From Sphingomonas gilva (GTDB taxonomy: Bacteria > Pseudomonadota > Alphaproteobacteria > Sphingomonadales > Sphingomonadaceae): a DNA stretch of 64,000 nt. Shown here in pieces: positions 1 through 9,679 of the stretch (position 1 is the first letter of the stretch; each line of letters starts with the position of its first letter). The stretch spans positions 68,367 through 132,366 of the forward strand of contig NZ_QWLV01000008.1 in NCBI RefSeq assembly GCF_003515075.1, given 5' to 3'. The notes beneath the pieces were generated by a model. That model saw only the letters and a list, made by a program, of their open reading frames with translations. It was not told the origin of the DNA and did no database searches. Made by a program: the position numbers and the translations under genes.

Positions 1-1541
1 ACCGCCAGCGCCATCGCCACCACCGCGAAGGTGTACCACAGGCCCGAATAGGGATCGCCGGTGCGCGCGATGATGTACTGGCTGATGACCGGCAGGAACC
101 CGCCGAAATAGCCGGTGCCGATATGATAGGGGATCGACATCGAGCTGTAGCGGATACGCGGCGGAAACAGCTCGGAGAGCAGCGCGGCGACGGGGCCGTA
201 GGTCAGCCCCGAAAGCGCGGCGAGGCCGAGAATGCCGATCAGGATGAGGACGACCGACCCGCCAGTGGGGGTGACGCGGTCGAGATCGTAGCCCGCTGCG
301 GCGAGCGCCGCGTCGAGCGCGGCCGGGCTGGTGTCCGCCTGCGCCACGCCGCCGATGGTGACGCCGGTCCGCGGCGAGGTCGCCTTGGTATAGCTGACCC
401 CCTTCTTCGAGAAATAGTCGAGCAGCCGGCCGCAATCGTCCTTCTGCGCCTTGGCGAAGGGATCGTAGCTGCACGCGGGGCCGGAGACGATGATGGGCGC
501 GCGCTCGGCGGCGGCCGCCAGCCCCGGATTCGCCGCGCCGCCGATCAGGTGGAACAGCGGGAACAACAACAGCAATGTCAGCGCATAGCCGATCACGATC
601 GGTTTCTTGCGGCCGATCCTGTCCGATAGCCAGCCGAACAGGACGAACCAGAAGAGTCCCGAGGCGGCGCCGATCGCGACGAGCGTCTGCGCGACCTCCG
701 CCTCCACGCGCATCGCATTCTGGAGGAAATAGAGCACCTGGAACAGCGCGGTGTACCAGATCACCGTCAGCCCCGCTGCGATGCCGAACAGCGCGACCAA
801 CAGCCGCTTGCCGTTGCCCGGATAGGTGAAGGTCTCCTTGAGCGGATTGCGGGCGAGTTGCCCTTGCGCCTTGATCGCCTTGAACACCGGGCTTTCAGAG
901 AGCTTCAATCGCATCCACAGCGACACCGCGAGCAGCAGCAGCGAGAAGATGAAGGGAATGCGCCAGCCCCAGGCGTCCCACGCCGTCTCGCCGACGATCC
1001 AGCGCGTGCCCAGCACGACGATGAGGCTGAGGATGAAGCCGCCGGCGACGCTCGCCTGGATGAAGCTCGTGTAATAGCCTCGCTTTCCGTCGGGCGCATG
1101 CTCGGCGACGTAGATGGCCGCTCCGCCATATTCACCGCCCAGCGCGAGCCCCTGCAGCACGCGCAACAGGAGCAGGATGATCGGCGCGGCGATGCCGATC
1201 GACGCGGCGGACGGAACGAAGCCCACCGCGGCGGTGGCGAGGCCCATCAGCGTGATGGTGACGAGGAAGGTGTATTTGCGTCCCAGCCGGTCGCCGAGAT
1301 AGCCGAACAGCACCGCGCCGAGCGGCCGGACGCCGAAGCCGACGGCGAAGCCCGCGAGCGCGAGCAGCAGCTGGATGACCTCGCTGTCGGCCGGGAAGAA
1401 CACCCGCCCGATGATCGCCGCGAGCGTGCCGTAGATGAAGAAATCATACCATTCGAACACCGTGCCGACCGCGGACGCGGCGATGACCAGGCGGATTTCC
1501 TTCTTCGACGGCGCGTGCGCCTCCACGGCGGCTGTTGCCAT
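1..1541 (-). CDS. MHS-family MFS metabolite:proton symporter (3' end beyond window)
   Basis: This frame is open from an ATG at 1541 to the left edge, so about 513 residues are visible and the C-terminus is missing. The product is a polytopic inner-membrane transporter of the metabolite:H+ symporter branch of the major facilitator superfamily. Visible hallmarks are EWYDFFIYG at residues 30-38 in the first membrane helix, the MFS loop signature GDRLGRK at 83-89, and GLALGGEYGGAAIYVAEHAP near 131-150, which is typical of the ProP/ShiA/KgtP group. A long hydrophilic insert with two cysteines separates late helices, as in several Sphingomonas-type members. The substrate is likely a carboxylate or similar small solute, but the sequence does not say which. 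A purine-rich GGGGGAG stretch precedes the start. Confidence 0.85.
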   Translation of the reverse strand, partial: MATAAVEAHAPSKKEIRLVIAASAVGTVFEWYDFFIYGTLAAIIGRVFFPADSEVIQLLLALAGFAVGFGVRPLGAVLFGYLGDRLGRKYTFLVTITLMGLATAAVGFVPSAASIGIAAPIILLLLRVLQGLALGGEYGGAAIYVAEHAPDGKRGYYTSFIQASVAGGFILSLIVVLGTRWIVGETAWDAWGWRIPFIFSLLLLAVSLWMRLKLSESPVFKAIKAQGQLARNPLKETFTYPGNGKRLLVALFGIAAGLTVIWYTALFQVLYFLQNAMRVEAEVAQTLVAIGAASGLFWFVLFGWLSDRIGRKKPIVIGYALTLLLLFPLFHLIGGAANPGLAAAAERAPIIVSGPACSYDPFAKAQKDDCGRLLDYFSKKGVSYTKATSPRTGVTIGGVAQADTSPAALDAALAAAGYDLDRVTPTGGSVVLILIGILGLAALSGLTYGPVAALLSELFPPRIRYSSMSIPYHIGTGYFGGFLPVISQYIIARTGDPYSGLWYTFAVVAMALA

Positions 1542-1673
1542 CCGCTCCCCCTCCCCCAACTCCTGGGGAATGGTGTAGCCGAACCGCACGGGGCGGCAAG
1601 CTGTGATAGGCTCTGAAAAAAAGGTGGGCGGACAGCCTTCGATTGGGCGAGAGGTTACCGAACGACACCAGCT

Positions 1674-1771
1674 CTGTCGCCCCCGCGAAGGCAGGGGCCC
1701 ATACGCAGCATCCACATGCGCTGCGTTCCTTTGCAAGCGCCGATGGGCTCCTGCCTTCGCAGGGGCGACAG
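1674..1771. repeat. Paired inverted repeat (BIME-like), copy A
   Basis: Two GC-rich arms face each other: a left arm from 1674 reading CTGTCGCCCCCGCGAAGG and a right arm ending at 1771 that is its near reverse complement, with about 45 nt between. It lies between the symporter start and the acyl-CoA ligase stop. The spacer lacks the GCCACAAACCC core found in copies B to E. It resembles a REP pair and could fold as a long hairpin. Confidence 0.8.
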
Positions 1772-1799
1772 ATGAATCATACGAATTGGAGGACGGTCG

Positions 1800-3530
1800 T
1801 CAGACCAGCTCGGCCTCGAACATCTTCTTGACCTCGGGCTTCAGGATCTTGCCGTTGGCGTTGCGCGGCAGCGTTTCGGCCGAGAACAGGATCTTCACCG
1901 GCACCTTGAAGGCGGCGAGATGCTGGCGGACCAGCGTCTGCAGCTCGGCCTCGGTGGCTTGCGCGCCGGGCGCGAGATGGACCACCGCCGCCGGCTCCTC
2001 GCCCAGCGTCTTGTGCGGCAGGCCGATCAGCGCGGCGTCGGTGACGGCGGGATGCTCGTAGAGGATGTTCTCCACCTCGACGCAGTAGATGTTCTCGCCG
2101 CCGCGGATGATCATGTCCTTGGCGCGGTCGACAATGTAGCAGAAGCCTTCCTCGTCCAGCCGCGCGAGATCGCCGGTGCGGACCCAGCCGTCGACGAAGG
2201 TCTCGGCCGTCTCTTCGGGCTTGTTCCAATAGCATTTGACGATCTGCGGGCCCCGCGCCCACAGTTCGCCGACCGCGCCGACGGGGAGTTCCTCCCGGCC
2301 ATCGACATCCATGATCTTGAGATCCGACACCGGCACCGCGGGGCCGCAGCTGTCGGGCCGGTTGAGATAATCCTCGGCGGCATGGGTGGTGACGGTCGCG
2401 GTGGTCTCGGTCATGCCCCAGCCGTTGGTCGGCATCGCCTTGAAATCGCCGACGATCTTGCGGACCAGCTCGGGCGCGGAGGGCGCGCCGCCATAGCCGA
2501 CCGCCTCCAGGCTCGACAGATCGTATTTCTCGCGATCGGGATGTTCGAGCATCTGCCAGGCGATGGTCGGCACGCCTCCAGTGGTGTTCACCCGCTCGCG
2601 CTCGATGATCTCGAAGGCGCGGATCACGTCCCATTTGCGCATGTAGATGCTGGTGTGCCCCGCCGCCATCGCGCCCATCAGCCCGGCGGAGAGCGCGGTC
2701 GCATGGAACAGCGGGATCACGGTGAGCCCCACCTTCTGCACGGGATCGGGGATCGGCTCGCCGCGGCGGAGCAGCGTGCGCGCCGCGACATAGGCGCTGG
2801 AGAAGATGTTGGTCATGAAGTTGCGGTGCGTGCCTAGCGCCCCCTTGGGCTTGCCGGTGGTGCCGCTGGTGTAGAGGATCGTCGCATCGTCCTCGGGCGC
2901 GATCGCTACCTGGGGCAGTCCGCGATCGGCGGGCAAATCGAGCCATGCCGAGGTCGGCCCAATGATGTTTTCGAGTTCCTCGACGCCATCGGGCGCGCCG
3001 CCCACACAGCGGCTGGCGATGACGCGCGCGAGATCGGGCAAGTCGCCGCGATGGGGTTCGATGCGGTCATAGCGCTCGCAATCGCAGATCAGCACCTTGG
3101 CGCCCGAATCGGCGAGGCCGTAGGCGAGCTCCTCGCCCGTCCACCAGGCGTTGAGCGGCACCGCGATCGCACCGGTCACCACCGTCGCGAAGAAGGACAC
3201 CGGCCATTCGGGCAGGTTGCGCATAGCGATGGCGACGCGGTCGCCCTTCTGGACGCCCCCTGCGATCAGATCTGCCGCCAGCGCAGCGATCGCGCGGTAC
3301 TGCGCCTCGTAACTGGTGCGCTCATCCTCGTAGATCGTCGCCAGCCGCGCGCCGTGCATGCGAGAGAGCATCACCAGCGCGGTCATATTGGGCGGCGCGT
3401 TCTTCCAGGTGCGGGTCGGGATGCCGCGGATGTCCACGGTCTCCATCTCGAAGCGGGCGCCGGGCGCGCACAATATGTCCTGTATCTGCGTCAGGCTGGC
3501 GGCGGGCCATGCGGGGGCGGTCCCGGACAT
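1800..3530 (-). CDS. Acyl-CoA synthetase (AMP-dependent, class I adenylate-forming)
   Basis: The enzyme activates a carboxylic acid to its CoA thioester through an acyl-adenylate, supplying the beta-oxidation genes nearby. The AMP-binding P-loop YTSGTTGKPKG lies near residue 225, the A5 motif GWGMTETTATVT near 375, the A8 hinge region GWVRTGDLARLDEEGF near 455, and the catalytic lysine of the C-terminal subdomain in NANGKILKP about 15 residues before the end. The length of about 576 residues is usual for the family. I prefer the ATG at 3530 because GGAGAG sits 8 nt upstream; an in-frame ATG at 3545 has no good ribosome site. The substrate could be fatty, aromatic or terpenoid and is not resolved by the sequence. 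Confidence 0.88.
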   Translation of the reverse strand: MSGTAPAWPAASLTQIQDILCAPGARFEMETVDIRGIPTRTWKNAPPNMTALVMLSRMHGARLATIYEDERTSYEAQYRAIAALAADLIAGGVQKGDRVAIAMRNLPEWPVSFFATVVTGAIAVPLNAWWTGEELAYGLADSGAKVLICDCERYDRIEPHRGDLPDLARVIASRCVGGAPDGVEELENIIGPTSAWLDLPADRGLPQVAIAPEDDATILYTSGTTGKPKGALGTHRNFMTNIFSSAYVAARTLLRRGEPIPDPVQKVGLTVIPLFHATALSAGLMGAMAAGHTSIYMRKWDVIRAFEIIERERVNTTGGVPTIAWQMLEHPDREKYDLSSLEAVGYGGAPSAPELVRKIVGDFKAMPTNGWGMTETTATVTTHAAEDYLNRPDSCGPAVPVSDLKIMDVDGREELPVGAVGELWARGPQIVKCYWNKPEETAETFVDGWVRTGDLARLDEEGFCYIVDRAKDMIIRGGENIYCVEVENILYEHPAVTDAALIGLPHKTLGEEPAAVVHLAPGAQATEAELQTLVRQHLAAFKVPVKILFSAETLPRNANGKILKPEVKKMFEAELV

Positions 3531-3694
3531 CGGCGATCTCTCCATGTGTTTTTCGGTTCTCGAATTATGGGTTTGGAAGAAACTCGGGCCTGGTTCAAGA
3601 TCATTCTTGATTCAGATGCGGCCTGCACGGCATAAGCGGGCGCGAAAAGGACGGGCGGGAATCCGCCGCCTAGAATGAACGGTATGGAGGGTGC

Positions 3695-4921
3695 GTGAAG
3701 CTGGCCAAGCCCGAAGCGTTGGGATTCGACGCCGCGCGGCTGGCGCGGATCGATGCGTTCCTCGACGAGCGCTATATCCGGGCGGGCCGGTTCAAGGGGC
3801 TGCAGTTCCTCCTCGCGCGCGAGGGCGAGCCGTTCCACTTCACCTCGATGGGGTCGCGCGGAGAGGATGGTCGTCCGGTCGAGGCGAACACGCTGTTCCG
3901 CATCGCCAGCATGACCAAGCCGGTCACCTCGATCGCGTTCATGATGCTGGTCGAGGAAGGCAGGGTCGCACTGGACGATCCGGTGCACCGCGTGCTGCCC
4001 GAGTTCAAAGGTGTCGGCGTTTACAACGGCGGCGGCGGGGGCGTGCCGTTCGTCACCCGCCCCACCGAGCAGCCGATGCGGATGATCGACCTGCTGCGCC
4101 ACACCTCGGGCCTCACCTACGGCTTCCAGAATCGCAGCAACATCGACCTCGCCCACCGCGAGGGCAGACTTGAGGCGTGGCACGGCAATCTCGATCTCGA
4201 CGGCTTCGTCGCCGCGCTCGGCAAGCTGCCGCTCGAATTCTCGCCCGGCGAGGCATGGAACTATTCGGTCTCGACCGACGTGCTCGGCGCGGTCGTTCAG
4301 CGCGTATCGGGCATGAGCCTGGACGCCTTCTTCGCCGAACGCATCTTCCAGCCGCTGGGCATGGTCGACACCTTCTTCCACGTCCCCGCCGACAAGCTCG
4401 ACCGGCTGGGCGACGCCTATGCCTTCACGCCCGACGATCCACTGAAGCTGGTCGACAAGGCCGGCGGGCGGAGCGCCTGGTCGCGGGCGCCGACGCTGGT
4501 TTCGGGCGGCGGCGGGCTGGTGTCGACCAGTGCCGATTATCACCGCTTCTGCACCATGCTGCTCAATCGCGGCGAGCTGGACGGCGCGCGCATCGTCAGC
4601 CGCAAGACGATCGAGCTGATGACGATGAATCACCTCCCGGGGAACGGCGACCTGGCGGGCATGTCGCGCTCGCTGTTCAGCGAGGCGGTGCTCGCCGGCA
4701 CCGGCTTCGGCCTTGGCTTCGCAGTCAACATGGATGTCGCCAAGGGCATGGTGCCCGGCTCGGTCGGCGAATTCTACTGGGGTGGGATGTACTCGACAGC
4801 TTTCTTCGTCGATCCGCTCGAACGCATCACCATGGTGTTCATGACCCAGCTGATGCCGTCCAGCACCTATCCGGTGCGGCGCGAGCTCAAGACCCTGATC
4901 TATTCGGCGCTTGCCGACTAA
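3695..4921 (+). CDS. Serine hydrolase, beta-lactamase/EstB-like esterase family
   Basis: The protein of 408 residues has the class C beta-lactamase fold used by EstB-type esterases and DD-peptidases. The nucleophile motif SMTK is at residues 72-75 and the second motif Y-S-V at 190-192, where Tyr190 would be the base; a WGGMYST stretch near 360 stands in for the third motif. There is no signal peptide, so it is probably cytoplasmic, which favours an esterase acting on a catabolic ester over a penicillin-binding protein. The GTG start at 3695 follows GGAGG at a suitable distance. It ends 12 nt before the multifunctional beta-oxidation gene, so the two are probably co-transcribed. The substrate is unknown. 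Confidence 0.82.
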   Translation: MKLAKPEALGFDAARLARIDAFLDERYIRAGRFKGLQFLLAREGEPFHFTSMGSRGEDGRPVEANTLFRIASMTKPVTSIAFMMLVEEGRVALDDPVHRVLPEFKGVGVYNGGGGGVPFVTRPTEQPMRMIDLLRHTSGLTYGFQNRSNIDLAHREGRLEAWHGNLDLDGFVAALGKLPLEFSPGEAWNYSVSTDVLGAVVQRVSGMSLDAFFAERIFQPLGMVDTFFHVPADKLDRLGDAYAFTPDDPLKLVDKAGGRSAWSRAPTLVSGGGGLVSTSADYHRFCTMLLNRGELDGARIVSRKTIELMTMNHLPGNGDLAGMSRSLFSEAVLAGTGFGLGFAVNMDVAKGMVPGSVGEFYWGGMYSTAFFVDPLERITMVFMTQLMPSSTYPVRRELKTLIYSALAD

Positions 4922-4933
4922 CTGGAGAAACCA

Positions 4934-6958
4934 ATGTCCGTGATCACCACCGAGCGCCAGGGCGATATATTCGTCATCACCTCGAACAACCCGCCGGTCA
5001 ACGCGCTGGGCGCGGCGGTTCGGCAGGGGCTGGACGCGGCGATGGACGAGCTGGCGGGCGACGAGAGCCTGAAGGCGGCGGTGATCAGATGCGAGGGCCG
5101 CACCTTCTTCGCCGGCGCCGACATCACCGAGTTCGGAAAAGCCCCGGTCGGCCCCGACCTGCGCCAGGTGATCGACAAGATCGAGGCGAGCGACAAGCCG
5201 GTGGTCGCGGCGATCCATGGCACCGCGCTTGGCGGTGGATGCGAGGTGGCGCTCGGCTGTCACTATCGCATCGCCATCCCCTCGGCGGTGATCGGCACGC
5301 CCGAGGTGAAGCTGGGGCTGCTGCCCGGCGCGGGCGGCACGCAGCGCATCCCGCGCCTGGCGGGCGTCGCACTCGCATTGCAGATGAACGCGATCGGCGA
5401 CCCCATCCCCGCCGCCAAGGCCAAGGAAGCCGGGCTGATCGACCGCCTCGCCACCGAAGGACAGCTCGCCGAGGACGCCATCGCCTTCGCGCGCGAAATC
5501 GCCTATGCCCGCCCCTTGCCCCGCGCCAGCGAGAAGCAGGCCAAGCCCGACCCGCAGGCGATCGAGGATTTCAAGGCGAAAAACGCCCGTCGCTTCAAGG
5601 GCTTCGATGCTCCCGCCGCGAACATCGCCTGCGTGGAGGCGGCGACGCGGCTTCCGTTCGAGGAAGGCATGGCGTTCGAGCGGCAGGAATTCATGAAGCT
5701 GATGATGGGCGTTCAGTCCGCGGCGCAGCGCCACATCTTCTTCGCCGAGCGAAAGGCCGCGAAGATCGACGACGTGCCCGAAGACACGAAATTGCGCGAG
5801 ATCAGGAAGGTCGGCGTGATCGGCGCGGGCACGATGGGCGGCGGCATTTCGATGAATTTCCTGTCGGCGGGCATCCCGGTGACCATCGTCGAGATGCAGC
5901 AGGACGCGCTCGATCGCGGCACCGGCGTGATGCGCAAGAATTACGAGGGATCGGCGGCCAAGGGCCGGATCAAGCCCGAGGCGGTGGAGAAGGCGATGGG
6001 GCTGCTGACCCCGACGCTCAGCCTCGACGATCTGGCCGATTGCGACCTGATCATCGAGGCTGTGTACGAGAATATGGAGGTGAAGAAGGAGCTGTTCGGC
6101 AAGCTCGACGCCATCGCCAAGCCCGGCGCGATTCTCGCCAGCAACACCAGCTATCTCAATATCGACGAGATCGCATCGGCCACCAGCCGGCCCGGGGATG
6201 TGGTCGGCATGCACTTCTTCTCGCCCGCCAACGTCATGAAGCTCCTGGAGGTCGTCCGCGGCGCGAAGACCGCCAAGGATGTGCTTGCCACCGTCATGGC
6301 GATCGGCAAGCGCATCAAGAAGGTCCCCGTCGTCTCCGGCGTCTGCCCCGGCTTCATCGGCAACCGCATGCTCAGCCAGCGCCAGCAGGCGGCGAACGCG
6401 ATGCTGATGCAGGGCGCGACGCCGCAGCAGATCGACAAGGTCCACACCGATTTCGGCATGCCGATGGGCCCGTTCCAGATGAGCGACCTGGCGGGCGTCG
6501 ATATCGGCTGGCACCGCGACGAAAGCCGCATCGAAAGCATCCGCGACGCGCTGTGCGCCGAGGGCCGCTGGGGCCAGAAGAAGCAGGCGGGCTTCTACGA
6601 CTATGACGAGAACCGCCGCCCCTCGCCCTCCCCGCGCGTCGCCGAGATCATTGAAGAGTTCCGCGCCAAATCGGGCAACGACAAGCGCGACACCTCGGAC
6701 GAGGAGATCGTCGAGCGCACGCTCTATCCGATGGTCAACGAGGGCGCGAAGATCCTGGCCGAGGGCATGGCGCAGCGCGCCAGCGACATCGATGTGGTGT
6801 GGATCTACGGCTATGGCTGGCCGGTCTATCGCGGCGGGCCGATGTTCTGGGCCAATACCGAGGGACTCGCCAAGATCGTCGCCGGGCTGGAGAAGCACGG
6901 CTACGAGGTCGCTCCGCTGCTGAAGGAGAAGGCGGAGAAGGGCGAACGGTTCGCGTGA
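4934..6958 (+). CDS. Bifunctional enoyl-CoA hydratase / 3-hydroxyacyl-CoA dehydrogenase (FadB/FadJ-like)
   Basis: This soluble multifunctional enzyme of 674 residues carries out two steps of beta-oxidation: hydration of trans-2-enoyl-CoA and NAD-dependent oxidation of the 3-hydroxyacyl-CoA. The N-terminal crotonase domain (about 1-190) has both catalytic glutamates, Glu104 in GGGCE and Glu124 in TPEVKLG, with the same 20-residue spacing as E. coli FadB. The dehydrogenase domain begins at about 290 with the NAD-binding motif [11 protein letters not shown] and contains NTSYLNI and the catalytic-histidine region [12 protein letters not shown]. It is shorter at its N-terminus than E. coli FadB (729). 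No thiolase gene is found in the window, so cleavage must be done by a distant gene. AGAAACC-type purines precede the ATG. Confidence 0.92.
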   Translation: MSVITTERQGDIFVITSNNPPVNALGAAVRQGLDAAMDELAGDESLKAAVIRCEGRTFFAGADITEFGKAPVGPDLRQVIDKIEASDKPVVAAIHGTALGGGCEVALGCHYRIAIPSAVIGTPEVKLGLLPGAGGTQRIPRLAGVALALQMNAIGDPIPAAKAKEAGLIDRLATEGQLAEDAIAFAREIAYARPLPRASEKQAKPDPQAIEDFKAKNARRFKGFDAPAANIACVEAATRLPFEEGMAFERQEFMKLMMGVQSAAQRHIFFAERKAAKIDDVPEDTKLREIRKVGVIGAGTMGGGISMNFLSAGIPVTIVEMQQDALDRGTGVMRKNYEGSAAKGRIKPEAVEKAMGLLTPTLSLDDLADCDLIIEAVYENMEVKKELFGKLDAIAKPGAILASNTSYLNIDEIASATSRPGDVVGMHFFSPANVMKLLEVVRGAKTAKDVLATVMAIGKRIKKVPVVSGVCPGFIGNRMLSQRQQAANAMLMQGATPQQIDKVHTDFGMPMGPFQMSDLAGVDIGWHRDESRIESIRDALCAEGRWGQKKQAGFYDYDENRRPSPSPRVAEIIEEFRAKSGNDKRDTSDEEIVERTLYPMVNEGAKILAEGMAQRASDIDVVWIYGYGWPVYRGGPMFWANTEGLAKIVAGLEKHGYEVAPLLKEKAEKGERFA

Positions 6959-6973
6959 TGGCGAGGCTCCATT

Positions 6974-7066
6974 CCGTCGCCCCCGTGCAGGCGGGGGCCT
7001 CAATCGGCAAGCACGTTGGTGCGTATGCCACAAACCCAGAGGCCCCTGCCTCCGCAGGGGCGACGG
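6974..7066. repeat. Paired inverted repeat (BIME-like), copy B
   Basis: Left arm begins CCGTCGCCCCCGTGCAGG at 6974 and the right arm ends GGGGCGACGG at 7066. The spacer carries the shared core TGCCACAAACCCAGAGG. It sits in the gap between the FadB-like gene and the amidase gene, inside a likely operon, and the amidase start codon follows within 4 nt. Confidence 0.85.
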
Positions 7067-7069
7067 CGC

Positions 7070-8386
7070 GTGTCTGAACGCTCCGCCATCCAGACCGCCG
7101 CCGCGATCGCCGCGGGCGAGACCAGCGCCCGCGCCGAGGCCGAAGCCGCGATCGCGCGGATCGAGGCGGGCGACGGTGCGATCAACGCCGTCGTCGTCCG
7201 CGATTTCGATCGCGCGCTCGCCGCCGCCGATGCCGCCGACAAGGCCATAGCCGCGGGCGAACGCCGCCCGCTGCTGGGCGTGCCGATGACGGTCAAGGAA
7301 AGCTTTGACGTCGCCGGGCTGCCGACGACGTGGGGGTTCGAACAGTTCAGGACCTTCGTTCCCCAAGCCGACGCCGTTGCCATCAAGCGGCTGAAGGCGG
7401 CTGGCGCGGTGATCCTGGGCAAGACCAACGTGCCTCCTGCGCTTGCCGATCTGCAGGCGGACAATCCGGTCTATGGCCGGACCAGCAACCCGCACAATCA
7501 TGGGCGCGTCGCGGGCGGCTCCTCGGGCGGATCGGCGGCGTCGCTCGCCGCCGGGTTCGTGCCGCTCGAGCTGGGCTCCGACATCGGCGGCTCGATCCGC
7601 GTGCCCGCCGCGTTTAACGGCGTGTGGGGACACAAGCCGACCTATGCCATGCTGTCGTCCGAAGGCCATCATTTCCCCGGCACCGACGGCGCGCGCGCCG
7701 CGCTGGCGGTGATCGGGCCGATGGCGCGCGATGCCGACGATCTCGCGCTGGCGCTCGACATTCTCGCCAATCATCCGCTGCGGCAGGCTGCGGTGCGGCC
7801 GGCGTCGACCTATCGCATCCTGGTGATGGCGGAGCATCCTTCCGCCAAGGTCCAGATGCCGATCGCCGCCGCGCTGGACGATCTCGCCGACAAGTTGGCC
7901 GATGCGGGGGTCGCAATCGACCGCCAGAGCGACCTGCTGCCCGATCTCGAAGCCCAGCACCGCCATTATATGAAGATGCTCAACATCGCGATCTCGCGTG
8001 GCGCGCCGCCCGAGGGACAGCCGCCGACGACCCTGGTCGAGTGGTTCGGCCTGCAGGATGATCAGGCGCGCAACCGCCGCCAATGGCACGCGCTGTTCGC
8101 CGATTATGACGCGGTGATCGCGCCGGCGCTGGGCGTCACCGCATTCCCGCATGACACGACTCCGCTTCCCAGGCGCGAGTTGGTGATCGACGGCGAGACG
8201 ACGCCGTTCGGCGCGCAGTTCGCCTTCCCGGGCCTCGCCACCTTCCCGATGCTGCCCGCGACGAGCGTGCCGATCGGCGCAGATCCTGACGGGATGCCGA
8301 TCGGCGTGCAGGTGATCGCGAACAGCTTCGCCGACCATGAGGCGATCGCCGTCGCGCGCATGGCGCATCAATTGATGAGGAACTGA
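7070..8386 (+). CDS. Amidase (amidase-signature family)
   Basis: The product hydrolyses an amide or possibly an ester with the Ser-cisSer-Lys triad of the amidase-signature family. Lys76 lies in VPMTVKESFD, the cis-serine Ser151 in GGSSGGSAAS, and the nucleophile Ser175 in GSDIGGSIRVP. The length of 438 residues is slightly short for the family. The frame stays open upstream to a TTG at 7016, but those codons translate the inverted-repeat element, so the GTG at 7070 is the better start. It ends 3 nt before the next acyl-CoA dehydrogenase gene, which implies co-transcription. GatA is excluded by the absence of gatB/gatC nearby. The substrate is unknown. Confidence 0.85.
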   Translation: MSERSAIQTAAAIAAGETSARAEAEAAIARIEAGDGAINAVVVRDFDRALAAADAADKAIAAGERRPLLGVPMTVKESFDVAGLPTTWGFEQFRTFVPQADAVAIKRLKAAGAVILGKTNVPPALADLQADNPVYGRTSNPHNHGRVAGGSSGGSAASLAAGFVPLELGSDIGGSIRVPAAFNGVWGHKPTYAMLSSEGHHFPGTDGARAALAVIGPMARDADDLALALDILANHPLRQAAVRPASTYRILVMAEHPSAKVQMPIAAALDDLADKLADAGVAIDRQSDLLPDLEAQHRHYMKMLNIAISRGAPPEGQPPTTLVEWFGLQDDQARNRRQWHALFADYDAVIAPALGVTAFPHDTTPLPRRELVIDGETTPFGAQFAFPGLATFPMLPATSVPIGADPDGMPIGVQVIANSFADHEAIAVARMAHQLMRN

Positions 8387-8389
8387 GCC

Positions 8390-9574
8390 ATGACCGATCT
8401 CACACAATTCCGTGCCGAAACGCGCGCATGGCTGGAGGAGAACGTCCCCCGGTCGATGCGCGAGCCGGTCAAGAGCGACGCCGACGTCAATTGGGGCGGC
8501 CGCAATGCGGACTATTCGAACAACCCCGACCAGAAGCTCTACATGGACCGCATGGCGGCGCGTGGCTGGACCGTGCCCGACTGGCCCAAGGCCTATGGCG
8601 GCGGCGGGCACAGCCCTGAGGAAACCAAGATCATCCGCGAGGAGATGGCGCGGATCAAGGCGCGCAATCCCTTGAACAGCTTCGGCATCTCGATGCTCGG
8701 CCCAGCGCTGCTCAAATACGGCACCGAGGAGCAGAAGCTGGAGCATCTGAACAGGATCGCGCGCGGCGAGATCCGCTGGTGCCAAGGCTATTCGGAGCCC
8801 AACGCCGGCTCAGACCTCGCCGCGCTCGCCACGTCGGCGGAGGATGCGGGCGACCATTTCATCGTCAACGGGCAGAAGGTGTGGACCAGCTACGCCGACA
8901 AGGCCGACTGGATCTTCTGCCTGGTGCGCACCGACAAGACGACCAAGCAGGGCGGCATCAGCTTCGTGCTGTTCGACATGGAGACGCCCGGCGTCTCGAC
9001 CAAGCCGATCCTGCTGATCAGCGGCTATTCGCCCTTTTGCGAGACCTTCTTCGACGATGTGAAGGTGCCCAAGGCGAATCTCGTCGGCGAACTCAACAAG
9101 GGCTGGGACGTCGCCAAATATCTGCTGGGACATGAGCGCGAGATGATCTCCGGCATGGGCCTCGCCTCGACCGGTCGTAATCCGCTGATCGACGGCGCGA
9201 TCGCCACGATCGGGTTGGATCATGACGGCCGTCTCGCCGATCCGGTGCTGCGCGCGCAGATCGCCTTGTTCGAGGTGCGCGCGCGCGCCTTCGGCATGAT
9301 GTCCGAGCGCTTCATCGATGAGCTGAAGCACGGCCGCGCGCATCCCGCCCAGCCGAGCATGATGAAATATTACGGGACCGAGCTGAACAAGGCGCGCCAC
9401 GAGCTGATGATGGCGGCGGGCGGATCGGACGCGCTCGAATGGGAGAGCGAAGCCTCTTCCGGCGGCGCCCTCCCCCGCGCCTGGCTCAGGACCAAGGCCA
9501 ATTCGATCGAAGGCGGCACCAGCGAGGTGCAGCTCAACATCATCGCCAAGCGAATACTGGAGTTGCCTTCTTAG
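8390..9574 (+). CDS. Acyl-CoA dehydrogenase, catalytic (alpha-like) subunit
   Basis: This FAD enzyme of 394 residues introduces the alpha,beta double bond of acyl-CoA esters. The acyl-CoA dehydrogenase signature WCQGYSEPNAGSDLAAL lies near residue 130, and the C-terminal stretch SIEGGTSEVQLN carries the glutamate at the position of the MCAD catalytic base (YEGT motif). The next gene encodes a second acyl-CoA dehydrogenase that lacks this glutamate. Such pairs are known as obligate alpha2beta2 heterotetramers in steroid side-chain and ring degradation (for example IpdE1-IpdE2 and ChsE types). The ATG is 3 nt after the amidase stop, with GGAACTGAGCC upstream. The substrate is likely a branched or cyclic acyl-CoA, by inference from the pairing. 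Confidence 0.88.
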   Translation: MTDLTQFRAETRAWLEENVPRSMREPVKSDADVNWGGRNADYSNNPDQKLYMDRMAARGWTVPDWPKAYGGGGHSPEETKIIREEMARIKARNPLNSFGISMLGPALLKYGTEEQKLEHLNRIARGEIRWCQGYSEPNAGSDLAALATSAEDAGDHFIVNGQKVWTSYADKADWIFCLVRTDKTTKQGGISFVLFDMETPGVSTKPILLISGYSPFCETFFDDVKVPKANLVGELNKGWDVAKYLLGHEREMISGMGLASTGRNPLIDGAIATIGLDHDGRLADPVLRAQIALFEVRARAFGMMSERFIDELKHGRAHPAQPSMMKYYGTELNKARHELMMAAGGSDALEWESEASSGGALPRAWLRTKANSIEGGTSEVQLNIIAKRILELPS

Positions 9575-9578
9575 ATCA

Positions 9579-9670
9579 GGTCGCCCCCGCGCAGGCGGGG
9601 GCCTCAGGCGGCGAGGACGCCGTCTGATGTGCCACAAACCCAGCGGCCCCCGCCTCCGCGGGGGCGACGG
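9579..9670. repeat. Paired inverted repeat (BIME-like), copy C
   Basis: Left arm from 9579 (GGTCGCCCCCGCGCAGG), shared core GATGTGCCACAAACCCAGCG, right arm ending GGGGGCGACGG at 9670. The element occupies almost the entire gap between the paired acyl-CoA dehydrogenase genes. Its terminal GG is part of the GGAG that lies 7 nt before the next ATG, so the repeat edge contributes to the ribosome-binding site. Confidence 0.85.
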
Positions 9671-9679
9671 AGTGTTCAA

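Noticed and set aside
4177..6606. Plus-strand open frame of about 809 codons overlapping the esterase and FadB-like genes
   Set aside because: It is a shifted frame of two well-supported genes and is rich in Arg with no motif.
7016..7069. N-terminal extension of the amidase to a TTG at 7016
   Set aside because: The codons translate the inverted-repeat element, and similar spurious extensions arise at copy C; the GTG at 7070 begins the family-like sequence.
3491..8785. Very long open frame on the minus strand (about 1,760 codons) opposite five genes
   Set aside because: It is antisense to genes with clear domains and translates to low-complexity Arg/His/Gly/Asp-rich sequence, as expected from the codon bias of high-GC genes.
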